Shown here in pieces: positions 38,286-47,936 of a stretch of 64,000 nucleotides of DNA (the first letter of the stretch is position 1; each line of letters opens with the position of its first letter). Source of the stretch: an uncultured Sphingomonas sp. GTDB lineage: Bacteria > Pseudomonadota > Alphaproteobacteria > Sphingomonadales > Sphingomonadaceae. The DNA lies in assembly GCA_913775975.1 (NCBI GenBank), contig CAJYLQ010000017.1, forward strand, positions 1 through 64,000, given 5' to 3'. The translations under genes and the position numbers were made by a program. The notes below the pieces were generated by a model. The model worked only from the letters and a program-made list of their open reading frames with translations. It had not been told where the DNA came from and ran no database searches.

Positions 38286-38777
38286 TCAGATATTCGCCTG
38301 CTCGTCGGCCGACAGATCGGCATCGGGCGGGTAATAGAGTTCGGCGCATTCGGCGGCGAGGCAGCCGCCCTCGATCGTCACGTCATCGCGATAGGCGTCG
38401 GCGATGAAGGACAGCGTGTCGATGTGCCGCGCCTCGAAATACATGGCGTGCACGTCGTCCCGCCCCGCGCCGAAGACGACGCGGCCGACCTTCGACCAGA
38501 TCGACGCCATGGTGCACATGCCGCACGGCTGCAGCGTGGAATAGAGCGTCGCGCCGCGCAGCTCCATCTCGCCGGTCGATTCGCAGGCGCGGCGGATCGC
38601 CATCATTTCCGCATGGGCGGTGGCGTCGGGCAGTTCCTGCGTCTGGTTGCGCTCCGCCGCCAGCACCCGGCCATCGAGCACGATCACCGCGCCGAGCGGC
38701 GAACTGGCCGGATCGCTACCCTTCGCCCGCGCCACGTCGATCGCCATGCGCATCCAGCGCTCGTCATCCTCTGTCAT
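38286..38777 (-). CDS. Nucleoside deaminase
   Basis: HAEMMAIRRA and PCGMCTMAS zinc motifs. Confidence 0.93.
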   Translation of the reverse strand: MTEDDERWMRMAIDVARAKGSDPASSPLGAVIVLDGRVLAAERNQTQELPDATAHAEMMAIRRACESTGEMELRGATLYSTLQPCGMCTMASIWSKVGRVVFGAGRDDVHAMYFEARHIDTLSFIADAYRDDVTIEGGCLAAECAELYYPPDADLSADEQANI

Positions 38778-38897
38778 GCGCCGTCAACGCGGGACGATCG
38801 CGATCGGTGCCGGTGCCGGTCGGGCGGTGGAGGCACGGGCGGTGGGGGGCCGGGGGGGCAGCTGCGGCGCTAGCCGCCCCCGCCGCCCCTCCCCGGA

Positions 38898-39074
38898 TCA
38901 GGCGGCGCGGCCGAAGTCCATGTCGTCGTCGTCCGGGCCGCCGGTCGTCAGGTCGATCGTGCCGCCGAATGGCTCCGCGAGGGTCCAGAACCAGGCCGCG
39001 CGCCGCCACGCGGTCATGTCTTCTCCGGCGAGGACGCGCACCATGGGGGGGTTCGGCACGGCATGGTGATCCAT
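38898..39074 (-). CDS. Small hypothetical protein (58 aa)
   Basis: MDHHAVPNPPMVRVLAGEDMTAWRRAAWFWTLAEPFGGTIDLTTGGPDDDDMDFGRAA. Confidence 0.5.
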   Translation of the reverse strand: MDHHAVPNPPMVRVLAGEDMTAWRRAAWFWTLAEPFGGTIDLTTGGPDDDDMDFGRAA

Positions 39075-39091
39075 GCCTCGCACGCGCCCTC

Positions 39092-40351
39092 TCAGCCGAG
39101 CAGCAGCCGAGCGCCCAGCGCGGCGGCGAGGGCGAGGGGCATGGCGACCGCGCCGACCTTCAGGAAGGCCATGAAGGTCACGTCCTCCCCCTCGCGGCGG
39201 ATCGCCTGCAGCCACAGGATGGTGGCGAGCGACCCGGTGATCGACAGGTTGGGGCCGAGGTCGACGCCGATCAGCAGCGCATCGACGACGAGGCGCGGCG
39301 GCTGCGCCTGCGCGACAGCGGTGCTGGCGATCAGCCCGGCGGGCAGGTTGTTCATGACGTTGGAGACGAACGCGAGACCCGTGCCCGATACCGCCGCGGC
39401 GCGGACGGGATCGGCGGCGGCGGTGCGGATCGCGTCCGCGACCATGCGGATGACGCCGGTGCGGTCGAGCGCCTCGACCAGCACGAACAGCCCGGCGACG
39501 AGCGGCAGCACACCCCACGACACGTCGGCGGCAAGGCGCAGCGGCGATTCGCGGCGCAGTGCGCTCACCCCCAGCGCGGTGGCGATCCCGGCCAGCGCGG
39601 TCGGCAGGCCGAGCGGCACGTCGAGCGCCGACACGACGACCAGCAGCGCCGCCGTGGCGACGATCGCCGCCAGCGCGATCTTCCCCCCGGCCGACAGCGG
39701 GTCGCGCGCCACGTCGCATTCGCAGGTGCCCACGATGCGCCGCCGCTCGACGAGGCGCAGCACCGCGAAGGTGACGACGATCGAGGCGACCGAGGGCAGC
39801 GCGAACGATCCCAGCCACTGGCCGAGCGGCGGCATGTGCCCGCCATAGAGGACGAGATTGGCGGGGTTCGAGATCGGCAGGACGAAGCTGGCGGCGTTGG
39901 CGATCAGCGCGCAGGCGAACAACAGCGGCAGCGGTTCCGCCTTCGCCTTCTTCGCCGCCGCGAACACGGCGGGGGTCAGAACCACGGCGGTCGCGTCGTT
40001 CGACATGAATGTCGTCACCACGACGCCCGTCGCGTAGATCAGCAGGAAGAGGCGCGGCGTCGATCCCTTCGCCCGGTTGACCGCCGTCGCCGCCACCCAG
40101 TCGAACACGCTATGCGCGCGCGCGGTCTCGCTGAGCAGCATCATGCCGATCAGGAAGAGATAGACGTCGAGGCCCTTGGCGACCGCCTGTCCCGCGATCC
40201 CCGGCGGCATCAGCCCCGTGAGCACGAGCAGCACCGCGCCCGCCACCGCCCAGATCCATTCGGGCCAGCGCATCGGCCGGCCGATCACGCCGGCGGTGGC
40301 GAGCGCGGCGATCGCCCAGGTCGCGCTGGTGGCGAACGTCAGCTCAGGCAT
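39092..40351 (-). CDS. ArsB/NhaD-superfamily (SLC13-like) anion transporter
   Basis: 11-12 TM segments, TTFMSNDATAVVLTPAV, FVLPISNPANLV. Confidence 0.88.
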   Translation of the reverse strand: MPELTFATSATWAIAALATAGVIGRPMRWPEWIWAVAGAVLLVLTGLMPPGIAGQAVAKGLDVYLFLIGMMLLSETARAHSVFDWVAATAVNRAKGSTPRLFLLIYATGVVVTTFMSNDATAVVLTPAVFAAAKKAKAEPLPLLFACALIANAASFVLPISNPANLVLYGGHMPPLGQWLGSFALPSVASIVVTFAVLRLVERRRIVGTCECDVARDPLSAGGKIALAAIVATAALLVVVSALDVPLGLPTALAGIATALGVSALRRESPLRLAADVSWGVLPLVAGLFVLVEALDRTGVIRMVADAIRTAAADPVRAAAVSGTGLAFVSNVMNNLPAGLIASTAVAQAQPPRLVVDALLIGVDLGPNLSITGSLATILWLQAIRREGEDVTFMAFLKVGAVAMPLALAAALGARLLLG

Positions 40352-41471
40352 CGGGCGGGCCGCCATTCTTGTTGGGGCCGAGTTGCAGCCCGTCGATCCC
40401 GGCGACCGGCCAGGCGCCGATCGCATGCGCGTCCGTGCCGAGGCCGGCGGGCAGGCGGCGTTTGGGAATATCCTTCTCGCCGCGGACCAGCAGGTCGATC
40501 CGGTCGTGACCCTCGCCGCAGGTGACGGTGACGGCGTGGACGCCCGGCTCGTCGATGCGCACCGTCGCCTGCCACAGGCCGTCGCCGGCGCCGGTCATGC
40601 GGATGGCGGCACCGTCGTCGACCGCCAGCACGACCGGCGCGTCGGCGTCCGCGCCGAGCAGCCGGGCGACGATCGCGATCTCGCCCGGCCGGGGGATCTG
40701 GTGCGGATCCGTCACGCGCGTCGCCAGCCGCAGGTCGCAGGGGCTGACGATCTGGACATGCGGCCAGGGCGCGTCGAGCCGGCGGAACCGCCAGCTGGGC
40801 ACGCGGCCATGGACGCAGACGACCGCGAAGCCGGGGCGGCGGCCATCCTCCTCGATCTGCGCGGTCGATCGCGTTGCGCCATAGATGACGCGGCCGTCGT
40901 TCAGCAGCTCGTTATAATGGGTGTGGCCGGTATCGACGAAGGCGACGCGCGCCTCGGCGAGGGTGCGCGCGATCGCGTCGCCATCGGCGGCGAGGTCGCC
41001 GGGATAGGCGTGCATGAACACCAGCGGCACCTGCCCCGCCGCCTCCGCCCGCGCCAGTTCCTCGGCCAGCCGGTTGCGATGGTGCATCGTGACGCGGAAG
41101 TCCGGCCCCCCGGCCCCCGCCGACACGATGTCGAGGAAGACGCAGCGATAGCCGGCGATCGTCTCCGACTCCGGCCGGTTCGCGGCGGGAATGGCGGCCA
41201 CGTAATTCGTCAGGTCGCCCGGCTCGAAATCATGGTCGCCGGCGATCACGCGCCATGGCGGGGCGAGCGGCGCCAGCGCGTCCATCATCCGCGCATATTG
41301 GTCGGGTGTGCCGTGATTAGCATTGTCGCCGGGAAGAAACACGAAATCGACGCCATCGGCGACGCGGTTGACCTGCGCGACGATCGTATGGAGGCGGTCG
41401 AGGCCCAGCCAGCCATCGTCCGGGTCGAGGTGCAGGTCGCCGACATGGACCCAGCAGATCGTATCGGTCAT
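40344..41471 (-). CDS. Metallophosphoesterase
   Basis: VHVGDLHLD, FLPGDNANHG, GDHD, DTGHTHYN motifs; start at 41471. Confidence 0.92.
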   Translation of the reverse strand: MTDTICWVHVGDLHLDPDDGWLGLDRLHTIVAQVNRVADGVDFVFLPGDNANHGTPDQYARMMDALAPLAPPWRVIAGDHDFEPGDLTNYVAAIPAANRPESETIAGYRCVFLDIVSAGAGGPDFRVTMHHRNRLAEELARAEAAGQVPLVFMHAYPGDLAADGDAIARTLAEARVAFVDTGHTHYNELLNDGRVIYGATRSTAQIEEDGRRPGFAVVCVHGRVPSWRFRRLDAPWPHVQIVSPCDLRLATRVTDPHQIPRPGEIAIVARLLGADADAPVVLAVDDGAAIRMTGAGDGLWQATVRIDEPGVHAVTVTCGEGHDRIDLLVRGEKDIPKRRLPAGLGTDAHAIGAWPVAGIDGLQLGPNKNGGPPDA

Positions 41472-42763
41472 CGTGCGCCCTCCGCGTCGGCGGCATCGGT
41501 GCCGGCACAGGCGGGGCGCAGCGTCGCGGCGAAACCGATCCAGAGCGCGAGGCTGACGGTCGCGAAGCTGCCGAGAATGAAGAAACAGGCGCGATAGCCG
41601 AACACCTGCGCGATCCATCCCCCGATCGCGGGCGACAGGCTGGCACCGACACCCTGGATGGTCATCACCGCGCCCTGCCCGACATTGACCCGGCCCGTCC
41701 CCTTCAGCAGACAGGCGACGAGCCCCGGCACCGCGACGCTCTGCAAGCCGGCCCCGATACCGTCAAGCGCCTGCACGGGCCACACGCCCCAATGCTGGAT
41801 GAACGTGCCGGCCAAGAGGCCGCGCAGCGGCAACGCCGCGAACGAGATCAGCAGCACCAGCCAATAGCCGCGCCCTGCCGCGACCTTCATCGCGACGATG
41901 CTGGCCAGGATCATCACCGCCTGCGCGACGACGACGGTCGTCGCGGTGAACAGCGCCGGATTTCCCTTGCCCGCGCCGACGACCGCCAGCGTGTAGAGCG
42001 GCAGCATCCCGCCATTGCCGAGGTGGAAACAGGCAAGCGCCAGCGCCAGGATCAGCATCGGGCGGTTGCGCATCAGCACCTTGAACCCTTCGGCCTTGCC
42101 GCCCTCGTGGTCCTCTTCGCCCTTGCCTTCCAGCCCTCGTGCCGCCTGATGGTCGATCGCCCGTTCCGGGATGGCGAGGACCGAAAGGATCGCCATGACG
42201 CCGAACGCCGCCGACAGATAGAAGATGGCGGGCATCCCGAACTTCCACCCCAGCCAGCCAGACAGGCCCGCGCCGATCATGTTGCCGGCATGGTTATACG
42301 CCTGATTGCGGCCGTTCTGCGCGTTGAAGCCCTTCTGCCGGACGACGCCCAGCGTCATCCCCGCCACCGCCGGCCCGATCGCCGCGCCCGCGATCGCGGT
42401 CGCGACCTGGCTGACGGTCACGACCGCCCAGGCCTGCGACCACAGGATCAGGAACGACGCCAGCACCGTGCAGATGCCGGTGACGATGACGACCAGCCGC
42501 TTCTTCGTCGTATGGTCGATGAACGCGCCGGCGGGGGCGGTGAAGAGCATGCCCGCGACGCCGCCGGCGGTCATCACCGTGCCGATCGGACCCGACTGCC
42601 AGCCGCGCTGCTGCAGGAAGACGCCCAGAAACGGGCCGATCCCCGCCTGCATGTCCGCCATGAAGAAATTGAGCGCCTGCAACGCGCCCCTCGCGCGTTT
42701 GCGGTCGCCATCGGCCTCGCTGCCGGAGGAAGCCGTGATCGTGCCTGCCGTCGTCGCCATCGC
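41468..42763 (-). CDS. MFS transporter
   Basis: 12-TM ORF with GFIDHTTKKRLVV A-motif-like loop; 4-nt overlap with metallophosphoesterase gene. Confidence 0.92.
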   Translation of the reverse strand, partial: AMATTAGTITASSGSEADGDRKRARGALQALNFFMADMQAGIGPFLGVFLQQRGWQSGPIGTVMTAGGVAGMLFTAPAGAFIDHTTKKRLVVIVTGICTVLASFLILWSQAWAVVTVSQVATAIAGAAIGPAVAGMTLGVVRQKGFNAQNGRNQAYNHAGNMIGAGLSGWLGWKFGMPAIFYLSAAFGVMAILSVLAIPERAIDHQAARGLEGKGEEDHEGGKAEGFKVLMRNRPMLILALALACFHLGNGGMLPLYTLAVVGAGKGNPALFTATTVVVAQAVMILASIVAMKVAAGRGYWLVLLISFAALPLRGLLAGTFIQHWGVWPVQALDGIGAGLQSVAVPGLVACLLKGTGRVNVGQGAVMTIQGVGASLSPAIGGWIAQVFGYRACFFILGSFATVSLALWIGFAATLRPACAGTDAADAEGAR

Positions 42764-42820
42764 CGCCTCCAGATCGTCGGGCCCCAACCCAGCAACATTA
42801 AGAAATATCCGGCGTCCGGC

Positions 42821-42834
42821 CTGATGCAGGTCAA
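42821..42834 (+). promoter_or_regulatory. FNR/FixK-like anaerobox
   Basis: CTGAT-GCAG-GTCAA, one mismatch to TTGAT-N4-(A/G)TCAA, in the divergent MFS/cyoA intergenic region. Confidence 0.6.
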
Positions 42835-42857
42835 TTGTTTTGGGCGGCGGCAGCGGC

Positions 42858-42882
42858 GGAACGCTGCCTCAGCAGTATCGTT
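42858..42882 (+). promoter_or_regulatory. EcfG-type promoter upstream of cyoABCD
   Basis: GGAAC-N16-CGTT. Confidence 0.55.
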
Positions 42883-43103
42883 TGCGGCGCGGCTGATGAC
42901 GGGGCCGTATGGCGGTGGTCGCTGTGCCGCGAACCCCGGGTTTCCGCAAACCCACCAAGTGCGCCCACGCAACAAACTCTCGAAGCGCGCGTTTCTGCCC
43001 GCAAGGGCCCTCTCTTGCGCCCATTCCGGGGGTGGCATTGGGGGCGGAACGATCCGGATGGCGAGCGGCGGAGCGACAGCCTCGCAATCACGCTTTCGTC
43101 GGG

Positions 43104-43985
43104 ATGCGCGGGGCGATGCGGCGGGCTTCGCCGATCCTGCTGGCGTTGGCTACGGGCGGCTGCGCGGTGCTGGATCAGGGCTTCCTGAACGCCGCCGGCC
43201 CGGTCGCCGATCATGAGCGGACGCTGTTCGTTACCGTCGCGATCGTCCTGATCTTCGTCGTGACGCCCGTCCTGCTGCTGGCGCCGCTGTTCGCCTGGCA
43301 CTACCGGCTCGCCAATACGCGCCACGCCTATCGCCCGCATTGGGGGTTCAGCTGGTGGGTGGAGGGGCTGATCTGGATCCCGCCGGTCGCGATCGTCGTC
43401 GGGCTGTCGGTGCTGCTGTGGCGCTGGACGATCATCGATGACCCCTATCGCCCCCTGCCCGGCGGCCCTCCGCTGGAGGTGGAGGCGGTGGCGCTCGACT
43501 GGAAATGGCTGTTCCTCTATCCCGGCGCGGGGCCCGGCGGGCGCGGCATCGCGACCGTCGACCGGCTGGTGATCCCCGCCGGACGCCCGGTGCACCTGCG
43601 CCTGACGAGCGGCACGGTGATGCAGTCCTTCATGGTCCCCCGCCTTGCCGGGCAAATCTATGCGATGGCGGGGATGACGACGCAGCTGAACCTCGCCGCG
43701 CACCGCCCCGGCCGCTATGCCGGCCGCAACACCCAGTTCGACGGCGACGGCTTCGCCCGCGCCCGGTTCGAGGTCGTGGCGCTGCCGCCCGCGGCCTACA
43801 CGGCATGGACCGCGCGGGCGGCAACTACGCCCGGCCGGCTGGACGCGGCCGCGCTCGCCCGGCTCGACCGGCGTGCGCTGCCCACCGGACCGGCCGTGTT
43901 CGGCGACGTGCCGGCCGGCCTGTTCGACCGCATCGTCGCCGCGCATGGCGGGACCGGGCACCACCAGATGGCCGCGCCGCGATGA
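43104..43985 (+). CDS. cyoA: Cytochrome bo3-type ubiquinol oxidase subunit II
   Basis: Lipobox ATGGC, LDWKWLFLYP, MQSFMVPRLAGQIYAMAGM; no CuA ligands. Confidence 0.93.
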   Translation: MRGAMRRASPILLALATGGCAVLDQGFLNAAGPVADHERTLFVTVAIVLIFVVTPVLLLAPLFAWHYRLANTRHAYRPHWGFSWWVEGLIWIPPVAIVVGLSVLLWRWTIIDDPYRPLPGGPPLEVEAVALDWKWLFLYPGAGPGGRGIATVDRLVIPAGRPVHLRLTSGTVMQSFMVPRLAGQIYAMAGMTTQLNLAAHRPGRYAGRNTQFDGDGFARARFEVVALPPAAYTAWTARAATTPGRLDAAALARLDRRALPTGPAVFGDVPAGLFDRIVAAHGGTGHHQMAAPR

Positions 43986-46117
43986 TCGCCGTACCCGCCA
44001 TCGCCGCCGCCGCGCCGTCCAGCCCGATATGGCCCGCGCTACTCGGCCGGTTCGGCTGGCGCGATATCGTCTTCGTCCGCACCGCGATGGACCCCACGCT
44101 GTCCGAGATCATCGGCGCGGGCGCGGGCGCCGTGGTGGTGATCGCCGCGATCGGGCTGGCCGTGCTGCTGACCCGGCGCGGCTGGTGGGGGCCGCTGTGG
44201 CGCGACTGGCTGACCAGCCTGGACCACAAGCGGATCGGCATCATGTATGTCGTCCTCGCCTTCGCGATGCTGGCGCGCGCGTTGGTGGAGGCGGTGCTGA
44301 TGCGCGCGCAGCAGGCCAGCGCGGTCGACACCGCCGGCTTCCTGTCGCCCGATCATTTCGGGCAGCTGTTTTCCACCCATGGCTCGATCATGATCTTCTT
44401 CATGGCGATGCCGTTCCTGACGGGACTCATCAACTTCGTCCTGCCGCTGCAGCTGGGCGCGCGCGACATGGCCTTTCCCTGGGCCAATCTGGTCGCGCTG
44501 TGGCTGACCATCGCGGGCGCGGTGCTGATGATGGCGAGCCTGGTCGTGGGGCAATTCTCCACCGGCGGCTGGTCGGGCTATCCGCCCTATACCGAGCGCG
44601 GCTTCAGCCCCGGCGTGGGCGTCGATTACTGGATCTGGGCGCTGACCCTGTCGTCGATCGGATCGACGCTGGCGGGGATCAACATCGCCTGCACCATCGC
44701 CTGGGGGCGCTGCCCCGGCATGACCTTGATGCGGATGCAGATGTTCTGCTGGACCGCGCTGTGCACCGCGATCCTGATGATCTTCGCGATGCCGCCGCTG
44801 ACGGTCGCGACCGCGCTGCTCGCGCTCGATCGCTATCTGGGGTTCCACATGTTCACCAGCGATCTGGGCGGGAACATGATGAACTACGCCAACCTGTTCT
44901 GGCTGTTCGGGCACCCGGAGGTCTACATCCTGATCCTGCCCGCGTTCGGCGTCTATTCCGAGGTCGTGTCGACGTTTTCGACCAAGGACCTGTACGGCTA
45001 TACCTCGCTGGTGCTGGCGACGATGGCGATCGCGGTGCTCAGCTTCACCGTCTGGGTCCATCACTTCTTCACCATGGGCCAGTCGGCGGACGTCAACGCC
45101 GTGTTCGGGATCGCGACGATGACGATCGGCGTACCGACGGGCGTGAAGATCTATGACTGGATCTGGACGATGTTCCGGGGCGAGGTGCGCTTCACCGTGC
45201 CGATGCTCTATGCCCTCGCCTTCATGGTGACGTTCGTGATCGGCGGCGCGACGGGGATCATGCTGGCGATGCCGCCGCTCGACTTCCTCGTCCACAACAC
45301 CGTCTTCCTCGTCGCGCATTTCCACAACATGCTGATCCCGGGCCTGCTCTACGGGATGCTGGCGGGCTATACCTACTGGTTCCCCAAGGCGTTCGGCTTT
45401 CGCCTGGACGAGCGGTGGGGGCGGATCGCGCTCTGCTGCTGGGTGGCGGGATTCTATCTGGCCTTCATGCCGCTCTACGCGCTGGGCGCGGGGGGCATGG
45501 CGCGGCGCATGTCGGGCTATCTCGATCCCGCCTTCCGCCCGTATCTGTACGTCGCGGGCGTCGGCGCGCTGCTGCTGCTGGCCGCGCTCGTCAGCCTGGC
45601 GGTGCAGCTTCGCGTCAGCATCCAGAACCGCGCCGCGCTGGCGGTGCCGGCGGGTGATCCGTGGGACGGGCGGGGGCTGGAATGGTCGGTCGCGGCGCCC
45701 GCGCCCGAGTATAATTTCGCGGTGCTGCCGGTCGTCGACGATCCCTATGCCTTCTACGACGCGAAGCACGATCCCGGCCATCCGCCCGCCTTTCCCGCGC
45801 CGACGCCTGGGGCGGTCCGCTACGAGGCGATCACGCTGCCGCGCAATAGCGTCTCCGCGCCGGTGATCGGGCTGGCCGCGACCGCGCTGGGCCTGGCGAT
45901 GGTGTGGGCGATGTGGTGGCTGGCGATCGCGGCGCTGATGACGGTGACGGGCGCGGTGATCGCGCGCAGCTTCGGCCGCGACCAGCATCGCCGCATCCCG
46001 GCCGGGACGGTCGCGGCGGAGCATCGCGCATGGCTGGTGCAACGCCTCGCCACGCCCGCCATCCCCCGCCAGCTGGAAACCACCCCCGCCAATCGCGGCC
46101 GTGCGGAGACGCTGTAA
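43982..46117 (+). CDS. cyoB: Cytochrome bo3-type ubiquinol oxidase subunit I
   Basis: LTSLDHKRIGIMY, WLFGHPEVYILILPAFG, HNTVFLVAHFHNM; ATGA overlap with cyoA. Confidence 0.97.
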   Translation: MIAVPAIAAAAPSSPIWPALLGRFGWRDIVFVRTAMDPTLSEIIGAGAGAVVVIAAIGLAVLLTRRGWWGPLWRDWLTSLDHKRIGIMYVVLAFAMLARALVEAVLMRAQQASAVDTAGFLSPDHFGQLFSTHGSIMIFFMAMPFLTGLINFVLPLQLGARDMAFPWANLVALWLTIAGAVLMMASLVVGQFSTGGWSGYPPYTERGFSPGVGVDYWIWALTLSSIGSTLAGINIACTIAWGRCPGMTLMRMQMFCWTALCTAILMIFAMPPLTVATALLALDRYLGFHMFTSDLGGNMMNYANLFWLFGHPEVYILILPAFGVYSEVVSTFSTKDLYGYTSLVLATMAIAVLSFTVWVHHFFTMGQSADVNAVFGIATMTIGVPTGVKIYDWIWTMFRGEVRFTVPMLYALAFMVTFVIGGATGIMLAMPPLDFLVHNTVFLVAHFHNMLIPGLLYGMLAGYTYWFPKAFGFRLDERWGRIALCCWVAGFYLAFMPLYALGAGGMARRMSGYLDPAFRPYLYVAGVGALLLLAALVSLAVQLRVSIQNRAALAVPAGDPWDGRGLEWSVAAPAPEYNFAVLPVVDDPYAFYDAKHDPGHPPAFPAPTPGAVRYEAITLPRNSVSAPVIGLAATALGLAMVWAMWWLAIAALMTVTGAVIARSFGRDQHRRIPAGTVAAEHRAWLVQRLATPAIPRQLETTPANRGRAETL

Positions 46118-46144
46118 TGAAGGTGGCGGCATGAAGGTGGCGGC
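46117..46144 (+). repeat. Tandem 14-bp duplication carrying the cyoC ribosome-binding region
   Basis: ATGAAGGTGGCGGC x2 immediately followed by the ATG of cyoC. Confidence 0.9.
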
Positions 46145-46768
46145 ATGAGCGCGGCGGAACTGGCGGAGGTCGGCCTCGACCCCGGTACGCGGGTGGAAGC
46201 TCCAGAGGAGGCGGACGCCGCGGTCTTCGGCTTCTGGCTGTTCCTGATGAGCGACGCGGTGATCTTCGCGCTGCTGTTCGCCACCTATGGCGTCATGGCG
46301 GGGGCGACGGCGGGCGGACCGACGCCCGCGACCGCGTTCCGGCTGACCCCCACCTTCGTCGAGACGCTGCTGCTGCTGACGAGCAGCGCGACCTATGGCC
46401 GGGCGATGCTGGCGGTGCGGTTCGGAGAGGCGCGGCGCGTGCTGTATGGCTGGCTGGTCGCGACGCTGGGGCTGGGGCTCATCTTCCTCGCGCTGGAGCT
46501 GAAGGATTTCGCCGACATGGCCGCCGCCGGCGCGGTGCCGATGCGCAGCGGCTTCCTGTCCGCCTTCTTCGCGCTGGTGCCGCTGCACGGACTGCATGTC
46601 GCGGCCGGCTGCCTGTGGCTGATGGTGATGATCGCGCAGGTATGGGGGATCGGGCTGGATGCGCGGGTGCGGATCAACCTGTTGCGGCTGGGGCTGTTCT
46701 GGCATCTGCTGGACATCGTGTGGATCGCGATCTTCTCGCTCGTCTATCTGCCGGGGCATATCGGATGA
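46145..46768 (+). CDS. cyoC: Cytochrome bo3-type ubiquinol oxidase subunit III
   Basis: GFWLFLMSDAVIFALLFATY, LHGLHVAAGCLWL. Confidence 0.95.
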   Translation: MSAAELAEVGLDPGTRVEAPEEADAAVFGFWLFLMSDAVIFALLFATYGVMAGATAGGPTPATAFRLTPTFVETLLLLTSSATYGRAMLAVRFGEARRVLYGWLVATLGLGLIFLALELKDFADMAAAGAVPMRSGFLSAFFALVPLHGLHVAAGCLWLMVMIAQVWGIGLDARVRINLLRLGLFWHLLDIVWIAIFSLVYLPGHIG

Positions 46769-47070
46769 GCGACGATCGCCGCCGCGCGCTGCGCACGCTG
46801 GGCCTGGGCTATGCCGCCGCGCTGGCGCTGACGCTGGCCGCCTTCGCGAGCACGGTATGGCCGTGGGGGACGCCGCGCGCGGTGCTCGGCGGGGTGCTGG
46901 CGCTGGCGCTGGTCCAGGCGCTCGTGCATTTCCGCGTCTTCCTGCATGTCCGCCTCGATCCGGGATCGCGGCGGACGCTGTGGCTGCTGCTATTTGCGGC
47001 GCTGGTCATCGCGCTGATGGCGGCGGGGACGATCGTGATGCTCGCCAACCTGCATGGCCGGATGATGTAG
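46765..47070 (+). CDS. cyoD: Cytochrome bo3-type ubiquinol oxidase subunit IV
   Basis: 3 TM; ALVQALVHFRVFLHV; ATGA overlap with cyoC. Confidence 0.9.
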   Translation: MSDDRRRALRTLGLGYAAALALTLAAFASTVWPWGTPRAVLGGVLALALVQALVHFRVFLHVRLDPGSRRTLWLLLFAALVIALMAAGTIVMLANLHGRMM

Positions 47071-47122
47071 CGCCATGCGGCGGCCCGTGACAAAGCGCCG
47101 CGCCGGGGGGTAGATCGGCGTC

Positions 47123-47767
47123 ATGACACCGCCGCCCCCCCGCCGCCGCCGTCATGGCCTGCGTCCGTCCCTTCTGGCGGTGGCGATGCCGCTTGCGATC
47201 GCGGTGGCGACGGCCGCCATGGCGGCGCCCCAAGGCGCGGCGGGGGACGATCGCGCGCGGGCGGTGGGCGACTGGACGGTCGCGCCCAGCGCCGATGGCA
47301 AGGGGTGTTTCGTCACGCGCGTCTATGCCGATCATCCGGGGCGCACCACGCTGCTGCTGGGAATCGACACGGACGGCGCGAACCATCTGTCGGTGCTGAA
47401 CGGCAACTGGTCGATCCGGCCGAAGGATCGGCTGAAGCTCGATTTCCGCCTGACCGCCGGCAGCTATGCGAAGCATTTCGCGGTCGGCATCGCGGCGGAC
47501 GGGCAACAGGGTTTCGTCACCAGTTTCGAGGCGAAGTTCCCGACCTATTTCGCCTCGTCCACGCAGCTGGCGATCGCGCGGGGCAGCGTGCCGGTCGAGC
47601 GGCTGGCGCTGGCCGGCAGCGGCGCGGCGGTCGCGGCGCTGCGCCGCTGCGTGGAGGCGCGCCGCCATGCCGCCAGCGCGAAGGCGAAGGCGGCCCAAGC
47701 GACCGGGCCGGGCGCGATTCCGCGCGATCCCTTCGCCCCAGCGCCCGCACGCAAGGGCAAACGATAG
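47123..47767 (+). CDS. Exported hypothetical protein
   Basis: Signal peptide, GDWTVAPSADGKGCFVTRVYADHPGRTTLLLGID. Confidence 0.75.
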   Translation: MTPPPPRRRRHGLRPSLLAVAMPLAIAVATAAMAAPQGAAGDDRARAVGDWTVAPSADGKGCFVTRVYADHPGRTTLLLGIDTDGANHLSVLNGNWSIRPKDRLKLDFRLTAGSYAKHFAVGIAADGQQGFVTSFEAKFPTYFASSTQLAIARGSVPVERLALAGSGAAVAALRRCVEARRHAASAKAKAAQATGPGAIPRDPFAPAPARKGKR

Positions 47768-47936
47768 CGATTCGCGCCGTCGCGCGGCGGGTCGACGGCA
47801 ACGCGCGAGGCAATCAGCGCCCGATTCGCCGTCCGTTGGACGAGGAACATGCACGGCCCGTCAGAATCCCGATTGTCGGATCGGCACGGCTGGGGCTTGC
47901 CTGTTTCGGTTGGTTAACGACTGAAAGACCTTTTGT

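Noticed and set aside
44039-46759. 906-aa minus-strand ORF opposite cyoB/cyoC
   Set aside because: Same mirror-frame artefact (Arg/His/Gln-rich); the plus strand has diagnostic oxidase motifs.
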